Of a DNA stretch of 5,229 nt, positions 1-5,229 are shown one piece after another. Numbering within the stretch: position 1 is the first letter of the stretch; the number at the start of each line of letters is the position of its first letter. Location of the stretch: NCBI GenBank assembly GCA_964569055.1, contig CAZMSZ010000483.1:1-5229 (forward strand), given 5' to 3'. The stretch is from JAWLGW01 sp964569055 (GTDB lineage: Bacteria; Planctomycetota; J058). A program made the position numbers and the translations under genes. The notes beneath the pieces were generated by a model. The model had not been told where the DNA came from, searched no databases, and saw only the letters and a list, made by a program, of their open reading frames with translations.

Positions 1-1058
1 CCGGCACGGTGTTCCCGCTGGGCGCGAGCGAGGTCGAGTGCACGGCGGTCGACGCCGCCGGCAACGCGGCCTCGGTCCGATTCACCGTCACCGTGGTCGA
101 CACCACCCCGCCCGTGCTCGCGCCCGCGCCCGACCTCGTGCTCGAGGCCACGAGCGCCGTCGGCGCGACGGCGCACTTCGCCGGCCCGAGCGCGACCGAC
201 GTCTGCGACGCCGCGCCCGTCGTCACCTGCGAACCCGCATCGGGCTCCACCTTCCCGCTCGGGACCACGACGGTGACCTGCACCGCGCTCGACGCGTCCG
301 GCAACCGCGCGACGAGCACCTTCACGGTCACGGTGCGCGACACCACCCCGCCCACCCTGGCCCAGCCGGCCGACGTCACCGTCGAGCAGGCCACCCGCGC
401 GGGGACGCTCGTCCCGTACGACGTGCCCGCCGCGACCGACCTCGTCGACGGCGCGGTGGCCGTCGTCTGCGAGCCGCCGCGGGGGACCGTGTTCCCCCTG
501 GGCGCGACCGAGGTGGTGTGCACCGCGGTCGACGCGGCCGGTAACGCGGCCTCGGTCCGGTTCACCGTGACGGTGGTCGACACCACCCCGCCCGTGCTCA
601 CCGAGGCCCCCGACCTGGTCGTCGAGGCGACCGGACCCGCCGGCGCGGCGGTCGCGTACGCGCCGCCTAGCGCGAGCGACGTGTGCGACGCCGCACCTGC
701 GGTCACCTGCGAGCCCGCCGCCGGATCCACCTTCCCGCTCGGGACCACGACCGTGACCTGCACCGCGCTCGACGCGTCCGGCAACCGCGCGACCACCACC
801 TTCACCGTCACCGTGCGCGACACCACCCCGCCCACCCTGGCCGTGCCCGCCGACGTCACCGTCGAGCAGGCCACCCGCGCGGGGACGGCGGTCGCTTACG
901 CCCCACCCGCCGCGAGCGACCTCGTGGACGGCGCCGTGGCGGTGACGTGCGTGCCGGCGCCTGGGACGGTGTTCCCGCTGGGCGCGAGCGAGGTCACCTG
1001 CACCGCGACCGACGCCGCGGGGAACTCGGCCTCGGTCCGGTTCACCGTGACCGTGACC
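1..1058 (+). repeat. Higher-order 480-bp A/B dimer repeat within the HYR array
   Basis: Two kinds of HYR unit alternate. A-type units (99-338, 579-818) carry DLV(L/V)EAT, DVCDAAP and TALDASGNRAT, and end in R. B-type units (339-578, 819-1058, and the partial 1-98) carry ADVTVEQATRAG, DLVDGAVAV and DAAGN(A/S)ASVRF. Sequence 480 bases apart is therefore much more alike than neighbouring units. Aligning 241-420 with 721-900 by eye gives about 15 mismatches in 180 bases with no gaps. A stretch of more than 35 bases around 371-407 matches 851-887 exactly. Unit 1059-1298 is still A-like and 1299-1535 B-like, but both are more diverged. Confidence 0.85.
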
Positions 1059-2033
1059 GACCTGACCGCGCCCACCCTCGCCGCGGCGCCCGACCTCGTG
1101 GTGGAGGCCACCGGGCCGCTCGGGGCCGTGGTGACGTTCACTGCCCCCGCGGCGAGCGACGTGTGCGACGCCGCGCCGGCCGTGACCTGCGAGCCGCCCT
1201 CGGGCGCGGTGTTCCCGCTCGGCCAGACCCTCGTCACCTGCGAAGCGACCGACGCCTCGGGCAACCGCACCGTCAGCACCTTCCGGGTCTCGGTCGTCGA
1301 CACCACACCGCCCGAGCTCGCGCCGCTGCCCGACGTGACGCTCGAGCAGGCGACGCGCGCCGGCACGGCGCTGCACTTCGCGCCCGAGGCGCGCGACGTG
1401 GTCGACCCCGCGCCGAGCGTGGTGTGCGACCCGCCCGCCGGGACGGTGTTCCCCCTCGGCCAGACGCGGGTGACCGTCACGGCCACCGACTTCGCGGGCA
1501 ACGCGCGCACGACGACGTTCACCGTCACGGTGGTCGACACCACCCCGCCCGTCCTCACGGCCCCGGCCGACGTGACCGTCGAGCAGGCGACGCTGGCCGG
1601 CACGGCGGTCTCTTGGGTGACGCCCGCCGTGAGCGACGTGTGCGACGCCAGCCCGCTCGTGGTCTCCACCCCGCCCGCCGGGACGGTGTTCCCGCTCGGC
1701 ACCACGCAGGTCACCTGCTTGGCGAGCGACGCCTCGGGCAACGAGTCCCGCGTCACGTTCGCGGTGACCGTGCGCGACACCACCCCGCCCGTCCTGCTGG
1801 CGCCGCCTCCGCTGGTGATCACCGCGCCGCCGGGCGAGCCGGTGCCCCGGGACGACGTCGAGATCGGCCCCTGGCTGCGCTCGGCCAGCGCGAGCGACGT
1901 GTGCGACGCCGCGCCCGCGGTGTCCCACGACGCGCCCGCGGCCTTCGCGCAGGGCGCCACCACGACCGTGACGTTCCGCGCCACCGACGCCTCGGGCAAC
2001 ACCGTCACCGCCACCAGCTCGGTGACCGTGATC
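1..2033 (+). repeat. Tandem array of HYR-domain repeats, about 240 bp per unit
   Basis: The array holds one partial and eight complete in-frame copies. Taking DTTPP as the first residues, units begin at 99, 339, 579, 819, 1059, 1299, 1536 and 1776, and the last ends at 2033. Seven units are 79-80 residues long. The eighth is 86 residues, with an atypical stretch (PRDDVEIGPWLRSAS) and a lost FPLG motif (FAQG). The unit at 1059 starts DLTAP instead of DTTPP. The array runs off the left edge, so the total copy number is unknown. Confidence 0.95.
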
Positions 2034-3005
2034 ACGCTCGAGCTTGCGATCACCGCGCCCACGGACGGGCTCTGCACCGCCGAGGACGTGACTGTCGAGT
2101 ACGTCGTCACCGGCTCGCCGAGCGCGGTCACCCTCGCCGGCACGCGCACCCGCGGCGAGGAGACCGCCCCGGCGGGCGAGGGGCCCACCTACCGCGAAGA
2201 GGGCGACCACACGATCACCGTCACCGCGCACACCCCGCGCGGCTCGGTCTCGGCCGCGGTCCGGTTCTCGATCGACCGCACCGCCCCCACCGTCACGATC
2301 ACCTCGCCGCTGGCCACGCCCTACCCCGGCCAGCCCTACCCCGAGAGCCAGTACCGGTTCGCGCCGCCGCTCGTCGGCGAGGACGGGGAGCTCCAGCCCA
2401 ACCCGGCCTCCGACCTCCCGATCCCGTTCCAGTGGACCGCCCACGACGAGGACGGGATCACGGGTGACGTGGCGGAGGTGCGGCTGCTCCTCGACGGGGT
2501 CCCGCTCGAGCTCGACACCCCGGCCTTCTCGGCGGACCTCCTCTGCCAGCTCGGGCTCGGCGTGCTCGGCCGTCACCTGCTCGTGGTCGAGGCGACCGAC
2601 CGCGCGGGCAACGTGGGGCGGGCCCAGCTCGCGTTCGAGGTCGTGCTCTACGGCCCCGCGGGCGAGCTGCTCACGATCAAGCCCGAGGCCCTGAAGACCA
2701 ACGGCGGGGTCATGACGGCCTTCTTCCGGTTGCCCCAGACGCCGACCGGCTGCGCGCTCGACCCCACCTTCGTGGACCTCGTGACGAGCAGCCTGCGCCT
2801 GCGCGGCCTGGACACGGGCCTGGTGGCCGAGCCCGAGCGCGTGCTGAGCGACGAGGACAAGGGGCGCCTGATCCTCAAGTTCCGCCGCGACGCGCTGACC
2901 AACGAGGAGGGCGTGATCGGCAAGCGGTTCGAGCTGACCGGGCGGTTCTTCTCCAGCACCGGTCCCGCCTTCGTGGCGCGCGACGAGGTGAAGAAGAACC
3001 CGTGA
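1..3005 (+). CDS. HYR-repeat (Ig-like) large surface or secreted protein, 5' end missing
   Basis: This is the C-terminal part of a long extracytoplasmic protein, probably an adhesin or a structural stalk; the ligand is unknown. The frame is open from position 3, and the GTG at 9 is a Val codon inside a repeat (GTVFPLG), not a start, so the true start and any signal peptide lie upstream. Numbering residues from that codon: residues 1-30 are the end of one HYR domain, 31-675 are eight HYR domains, 676-757 an Ig-like domain, 758-879 a second Ig-like domain like bacterial Big_7, and 880-998 a terminal domain. Each HYR copy shows the family pattern: DTTPP at the start, FPLG in the middle, VTC, DASGN or DAAGN, then FTVTV. 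The protein ends in TGPAFVARDEVKKNP, with no LPXTG, PEP-CTERM or MYXO-CTERM anchor visible. The stop overlaps the next gene. The HYR family is certain; the role is inferred. Confidence 0.93.
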   Translation, partial: GTVFPLGASEVECTAVDAAGNAASVRFTVTVVDTTPPVLAPAPDLVLEATSAVGATAHFAGPSATDVCDAAPVVTCEPASGSTFPLGTTTVTCTALDASGNRATSTFTVTVRDTTPPTLAQPADVTVEQATRAGTLVPYDVPAATDLVDGAVAVVCEPPRGTVFPLGATEVVCTAVDAAGNAASVRFTVTVVDTTPPVLTEAPDLVVEATGPAGAAVAYAPPSASDVCDAAPAVTCEPAAGSTFPLGTTTVTCTALDASGNRATTTFTVTVRDTTPPTLAVPADVTVEQATRAGTAVAYAPPAASDLVDGAVAVTCVPAPGTVFPLGASEVTCTATDAAGNSASVRFTVTVTDLTAPTLAAAPDLVVEATGPLGAVVTFTAPAASDVCDAAPAVTCEPPSGAVFPLGQTLVTCEATDASGNRTVSTFRVSVVDTTPPELAPLPDVTLEQATRAGTALHFAPEARDVVDPAPSVVCDPPAGTVFPLGQTRVTVTATDFAGNARTTTFTVTVVDTTPPVLTAPADVTVEQATLAGTAVSWVTPAVSDVCDASPLVVSTPPAGTVFPLGTTQVTCLASDASGNESRVTFAVTVRDTTPPVLLAPPPLVITAPPGEPVPRDDVEIGPWLRSASASDVCDAAPAVSHDAPAAFAQGATTTVTFRATDASGNTVTATSSVTVITLELAITAPTDGLCTAEDVTVEYVVTGSPSAVTLAGTRTRGEETAPAGEGPTYREEGDHTITVTAHTPRGSVSAAVRFSIDRTAPTVTITSPLATPYPGQPYPESQYRFAPPLVGEDGELQPNPASDLPIPFQWTAHDEDGITGDVAEVRLLLDGVPLELDTPAFSADLLCQLGLGVLGRHLLVVEATDRAGNVGRAQLAFEVVLYGPAGELLTIKPEALKTNGGVMTAFFRLPQTPTGCALDPTFVDLVTSSLRLRGLDTGLVAEPERVLSDEDKGRLILKFRRDALTNEEGVIGKRFELTGRFFSSTGPAFVARDEVKKNP
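2034..2645 (+). other. Two Ig-like domains after the HYR array (protein region)
   Basis: Residues 676-757 (LAITAPTDG ... DHTITVTAHTPRG ... VRFSIDRTAP) form a beta-rich Ig-like domain that ends in the common DRTAP linker. Residues 758-879 open with TVTITSP and later have VAEVRLLLDGVPLELDTP, then GRHLLVVEATDRAGN. That is the pattern of bacterial Ig domains of the Big_7 type: a 'V..v.l.ldG' strand, then 'G.h.l.v.a.D.aGN'. Between the two halves sits an insert of about 40 residues rich in Pro and Tyr (ATPYPGQPYPESQYRF onward) that the usual domain lacks. The domain names come from pattern memory, not a search. Confidence 0.6.
2646..3002 (+). other. C-terminal domain of the HYR protein (protein region)
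   Basis: Residues 880-998 differ from the repeats. They run LTIKPEALKTNGGVMTAFF, then ALDPTFVDLVTSSLRLRG, LSDEDKGRLILKFRR and RFELTGRF. The order resembles a C-terminal domain seen on many bacterial secreted proteins: 'I.IKPG...N..s.G.i.vai', 'fD...vdp.tvr', 'D.n.DG..Dl...F', then 'LtG...dG..f.G.D.v'. Here the Asp-rich loop is shortened to LSDEDKGRLILKF. The resemblance is from memory and partial. The module probably caps or anchors the fibre, but that is inference. Confidence 0.45.
2985..2990 (+). promoter_or_regulatory. Ribosome-binding site for the second gene
   Basis: GAGGTG lies 11 bases before the GTG at 3002, inside the last codons of the HYR gene. Together with the GTGA start/stop overlap at 3002-3005 it supports GTG at 3002 as the start and translation coupled to the upstream gene. 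Confidence 0.6.
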
Positions 3006-4339
3006 GCCCGCCTCCCGCCCCGAGCCCGAGCCCGCGCGCGCCGCGCTCGCGCCGCCTGCCGATCCGCTGGGTCCGGCTGGCGCCGCTGCTGCTGCTCGCG
3101 CTGGCGGCGGCCGCGAGCGTCCAGCTCACCCTTGTGGGCGGCGGGCAATGGGCGACGCGCTCAGTAGGACGCGCGGCCCCGGCGCCACGGGTGAAGGCCG
3201 CGCCGGTGCGCGAGGGGAGCGGTGCGCCGCGGCCGGTTGCGCCGGTCTCGAGCGCGACGTCCAGCCCGGCGAGCCGTCGCCCCGAACCCTCCGCCGCGGC
3301 CGCGAGCGCCGCGCCGCTGCGCGTCGCGGCCGAGGCGCTGACGCGCGAGCCCCTGGCGCCGGCCCTGGCCGCCGCGGCTCGGGTCGGCCTGCACCTGCCC
3401 GGGGTAGACCTCGACCGGCTCGCCGCGGCCAGCGCAGGCTCGGAAACGGAGGCGGCCCCGGCGCTGCCCGCGAGCGCCCTCCGGCGCGTGCTCCTCGAGG
3501 CGCTCGCGCGGACCCGCGAGCCTGAGGAGGCGCTCGCCCTCGGCCGCGGGCTCGAGGCCCTGCCGAGCGAGGCTGGCGCGGCGGGCGAGCTCGCCGACGC
3601 CCTGACGCGCGCGCGCGCGCCCGAGGCGCGAATCGCCTTGCTGCGCGCGGCGGGCGTGCTCGCGCCGGCCGCGGCGGCGCCCTTGCTCGAGCGGCAGGCG
3701 CTCGCCGATCCCGACCCGGCCGTGCGCGCCGAGGCTCGAGCGCTGCTCGCGGCGCTCGACCCCCAAGAGGCGCCCGGCCCGCGCCTGCTCGAGGCCTGGC
3801 TGCGCGGCGAGCTGGTCGGCGCCCGAGCGGAGCGGCTGCTCGCGCGCCTGGCGCGCCAGCCCGAGGGGCGCGTCGCCCTCGAGCGGACGCTGCGCAGCGC
3901 GCCTCCGGGAGTCGCGCTCGGCCCGCTGGCGCGCGCGCTCGGCGCGGGACCCGCGGGGCCCGAGCGGCTGCTCGAGCTCGCGCTCGGCGCGGCGCCGGCC
4001 CAGGCCTGCGCCGCGAGCGAGGCGCTCGGCCGCACTGCGAGCGGGGCGCCCCTGCTGCGGCGCGTACTGGCCGAGGCCGCCGCGGCGCCGGCGCGGCTGG
4101 CCGCGCTCGCGGCCCTCGCGCGCCAGGGAGCGCTCGGCGAGGCCGAGCTGACGGCGCTGGCAGCCGGGAGTCCGCTGCCCGAGGTCCGCGCGGCGGCGGC
4201 GCGCCTGCTGGCGCGCGAGGCGCAGGAGCGACGCGCCGCCCAGGCCTCGCCGGGCGACGCGGAGGAAGACACGCCGGAGGCGGGCGAGCCGAGCGAGCCG
4301 ACGAGGTTCGCGACGCCGACCGCGAGCCGGGCACAGTGA
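3002..4339 (+). CDS. Membrane-anchored Ala-rich HEAT-like helical repeat protein, function unknown
   Basis: The protein has 445 residues and I do not recognise a named family. Residues 1-23 are Pro/Arg-rich and basic. Residues 24-46 (VRLAPLLLLALAAAASVQL and on) form one hydrophobic segment, either a signal anchor or a signal peptide with a possible cut after LAAAA. Residues 50-105 are a Pro/Ala/Ser linker. Residues 106-412 are helical, Leu/Ala/Arg/Glu-rich and built like a HEAT or armadillo-type solenoid. The clearest helix pairs are DPDPAVRAEARALLAAL (236-252) and SPLPEVRAAAARLLARE (390-406). Residues 413-445 are an acidic, probably disordered tail. No catalytic motif is visible and there is one Cys (336). 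HEAT-like domains usually bind other proteins. The start overlaps the HYR stop (GTGA), so joint expression with the surface protein is likely. No other start before the hydrophobic segment would preserve it. The coding call is strong; the fold is moderate. Confidence 0.85.
   Translation: MSPPPAPSPSPRAPRSRRLPIRWVRLAPLLLLALAAAASVQLTLVGGGQWATRSVGRAAPAPRVKAAPVREGSGAPRPVAPVSSATSSPASRRPEPSAAAASAAPLRVAAEALTREPLAPALAAAARVGLHLPGVDLDRLAAASAGSETEAAPALPASALRRVLLEALARTREPEEALALGRGLEALPSEAGAAGELADALTRARAPEARIALLRAAGVLAPAAAAPLLERQALADPDPAVRAEARALLAALDPQEAPGPRLLEAWLRGELVGARAERLLARLARQPEGRVALERTLRSAPPGVALGPLARALGAGPAGPERLLELALGAAPAQACAASEALGRTASGAPLLRRVLAEAAAAPARLAALAALARQGALGEAELTALAAGSPLPEVRAAAARLLAREAQERRAAQASPGDAEEDTPEAGEPSEPTRFATPTASRAQ
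3071..3139 (+). other. Membrane segment or signal sequence of the second protein
   Basis: Residues 24-46 hold a run of Leu, Ala and Val without charges after R25, preceded by six Arg residues between positions 12 and 25. By the positive-inside rule this puts the solenoid outside the cytoplasm. The stretch SRRLPIRW (16-23) loosely resembles a twin-arginine motif, but Pro stands where the consensus has Phe. Confidence 0.7.
3606..3620 (+). repeat. Alternating CG dinucleotide tract, 15 bases
   Basis: A run of alternating C and G lies inside the second gene and encodes part of LTRARAPEAR. Such tracts can slip or adopt left-handed DNA, but in a gene this rich in Ala and Arg codons it is probably a by-product of composition. 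Confidence 0.6.
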
Positions 4340-4352
4340 GTGGACGAGGGCT

Positions 4353-4361
4353 GGGGGGGAG
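4353..4361 (+). promoter_or_regulatory. Ribosome-binding site with G7 tract for the third gene
   Basis: Seven G followed by AG end three bases before the ATG at 4365. GGGGGAG can pair with the 16S rRNA tail in several registers, which offsets the short spacing of its 3' edge. A second purine stretch, GAGGG at 4346-4350, lies 14 bases before the ATG. The 25-base gap from the previous stop has no room for a separate promoter or terminator, so the third gene is probably on the same transcript. Confidence 0.6.
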
Positions 4362-4364
4362 CAC

Positions 4365-5229
4365 ATGAGCGACACGAACGAGAGCGACCCGGCGAGCGAG
4401 CCGCCGCCGGGCGCGACGCCGCCGGACACGGCGCCCGCCGCGGCGCGCACGCGTAGCGCCGCGCTCAACCCGGCCGCCTTGACCTTGCTCGCGGTGCTCG
4501 GCCTGGGCGTGGCCGTGCGCGCGCTGAGCGGCGCCGGCACCACTCCCGCCGATCCGAGCGCGAGCGCCGATCGAGCCGAGCCGCACGCGCGCGCGGCCAG
4601 CCGCGCGCCGCTCCCCGCGCCCGAGGCGTTTCCTGCCCTGCCCGTGTTCGAGCCGCTGCCTACCCAGGAAGACGCCCCCACCACCGCCGCGCCGCCCGCC
4701 GCGCTCGGCCTCGCGCCGGCGCCCCTGCCTCCGCCCGAGCCCACGCCCAGCGGCGACGGCGCGGCCGCGTACTTGGCGGCGCTGGCCGCGACCCCCACCC
4801 CCACCCCGCAGGTCCGCCGCGCGCTCCGTGCCCAGGCCGAGGCGCCCGAGGCGCGCCTGAGCGAGCCGGCGCTGGCCTACGTGCGCGCCTGCTGGCCGGC
4901 GCTGCAGCAGCTCGAGCAGGCCGCGCGCGCGGCCGCGCTCGGCGGAGCGCCCGCCGGCCCGGCCGCCGAGCCCACCTCCCAGGAGGGCGCCGATCAGCCC
5001 GGCGTCGCCCAAGACCTCCTCCGCCCGCGCGACCTCGCGTTCGCGGCCCTGGCCTTCGCCCGGCTGGAGGCGCGCAGCGGCGCGGCCGCCGCCGCGGCCC
5101 GCTGGCCGCTGCGGGTCCTGCGCGTGGCGGCCCTGCGGGCCGTGGCCGCGCGCGAGCCGCTCGAGGGGAGCGTACAGCTCCAGCTCGGCCAGAGCGCCCT
5201 GCGCTCGCTCGAGGGCTCGCTCGCCCACG
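4365..5229 (+). CDS. Single-pass membrane protein with Pro/Ala linker and helical domain, 3' end missing
   Basis: The frame is open from ATG 4365 to the window edge: 288 codons plus one base, with no stop. I do not recognise a family. Residues 1-27 are acidic and Pro-rich. R28 and R30 precede a single hydrophobic segment at 35-54 (NPAALTLLAVLGLGVAVRAL), so the N-terminus is likely cytoplasmic and the rest periplasmic. Residues 56-150 form a low-complexity Pro/Ala linker with PPPEP and TPTPTP. From 151 the protein becomes helical, Ala/Arg/Leu-rich, with ACWPALQQLEQAARAAALGG and later LAFAALAFARLEARSG and PLRVLRVAALRAVAAREP, perhaps another alpha solenoid. It has the same plan as the gene before it (tail, membrane segment, linker, helices), which suggests paired envelope components. 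Third positions are nearly all G or C, which supports real coding. The product is hypothetical. Confidence 0.82.
   Translation, partial: MSDTNESDPASEPPPGATPPDTAPAAARTRSAALNPAALTLLAVLGLGVAVRALSGAGTTPADPSASADRAEPHARAASRAPLPAPEAFPALPVFEPLPTQEDAPTTAAPPAALGLAPAPLPPPEPTPSGDGAAAYLAALAATPTPTPQVRRALRAQAEAPEARLSEPALAYVRACWPALQQLEQAARAAALGGAPAGPAAEPTSQEGADQPGVAQDLLRPRDLAFAALAFARLEARSGAAAAAARWPLRVLRVAALRAVAAREPLEGSVQLQLGQSALRSLEGSLAH
4470..4526 (+). other. Membrane segment of the third protein
   Basis: Residues 36-54 have no acidic residue and only one charged residue, R52, near the end. Basic residues R28 and R30 lie before the segment. It lies too far from the N-terminus and lacks a clear cleavage site, so an uncleaved signal anchor is more likely than a cleaved signal peptide. 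Confidence 0.65.
4791..4808 (+). repeat. ACCCCC-type short tandem repeat
   Basis: Three back-to-back copies of ACCCCC (the last ends ACCCCG) encode TPTPTP in the linker of the third protein. The opposite strand carries three runs of four to five G. This is one run short of a standard three-layer quadruplex. Confidence 0.6.

Noticed and set aside
9..11. GTG at position 9 as the start of the HYR gene
   Set aside because: It is the Val of GTVFPLG in the middle of a repeat, and the frame stays open to the window edge. The gene is truncated here.
1..2033. CRISPR array or non-coding satellite, from the regular direct repeats
   Set aside because: The units are about 240 bases, contiguous, in frame, and encode a known protein domain; there are no short repeats with unique spacers.
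896..2188. Antisense open frame of 430 codons with repetitive Val/Ser/Thr sequence
   Set aside because: Its repeats only mirror the HYR array on the other strand; the forward frame matches a known domain family throughout.
683..2467. Second forward open frame of 594 codons inside the HYR gene
   Set aside because: It is an Arg/His-rich out-of-frame reading of the same repeats, with no recognisable domain.
2875..4272. Antisense open frame of 465 codons, rich in Ser/Ala/Arg
   Set aside because: It crosses the end of the HYR gene and most of the second gene and shows no membrane segment, domain or ribosome-binding site. It is a shadow frame.
4340..4364. Promoter or terminator between the second and third genes
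   Set aside because: The gap is 25 bases, with no hairpin followed by T residues and no -10/-35 pair. It contains only the ribosome-binding region.
3161..4804. Antisense open frame of 547 codons
   Set aside because: It spans the junction of the second and third forward genes and gives low-complexity Arg/Ala/Gly sequence. GC-rich DNA rarely produces stop codons by chance.
3126..5228. Long antisense open frame of 700 codons
   Set aside because: It lies opposite two forward genes with strong third-position GC bias and plausible protein plans. Its product is an Arg/Ala/Gly/Pro low-complexity chain with no domain, as expected for a shadow frame in very GC-rich DNA.
4365..5229. TonB- or GspC-like protein, from the membrane segment plus Pro-rich linker
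   Set aside because: The layout is similar, but no TonB C-terminal motif or GspC homology region is visible, and the C-terminal end is missing. Layout alone is not enough.

Overview
The window is coding almost end to end on the + strand and is very GC-rich, with codon third positions nearly all G or C. It holds three co-directional genes that look like one transcription unit. The first is cut by the left edge and the third by the right edge. No rRNA, tRNA, CRISPR array, insertion sequence, promoter or terminator was seen, and no stretch over 300 bases lacks a gene.

Positions 1-3005 are the 3' part of a large secreted or surface protein. It carries a tandem array of HYR (hyalin repeat, Ig-like) domains: part of one, then eight complete copies of about 80 residues. 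The array is followed by two more Ig-like domains and a C-terminal domain of about 120 residues. Repeats of two kinds (A and B) alternate for most of the array, giving a 480-bp higher-order unit that is very similar at the DNA level. The kinds blur and cysteines are lost toward the C-terminal end.

Positions 3002-4339 encode an Ala/Arg/Leu-rich protein with an N-terminal membrane-spanning or signal segment, a disordered linker and a helical HEAT-like solenoid. Its GTG start overlaps the stop of the first gene by four bases. Positions 4365-5229 begin a third gene, open to the window edge. It has a short acidic cytoplasmic tail, one membrane segment, a Pro/Ala linker and a helical Ala-rich region, and it follows after a 25-base gap that contains a G7 ribosome-binding tract.

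The composition and the style of the HYR protein suggest a GC-rich, adhesin-rich Gram-negative bacterium. Myxococcota or a related deltaproteobacterial lineage is my best guess, with low confidence; Planctomycetota, Gemmatimonadota or Acidobacteriota cannot be excluded. I infer a cell-envelope module in which a long extracellular Ig-like fibre is co-expressed with two single-pass membrane proteins that have extracytoplasmic helical domains. The function of the two partners cannot be read from sequence alone.
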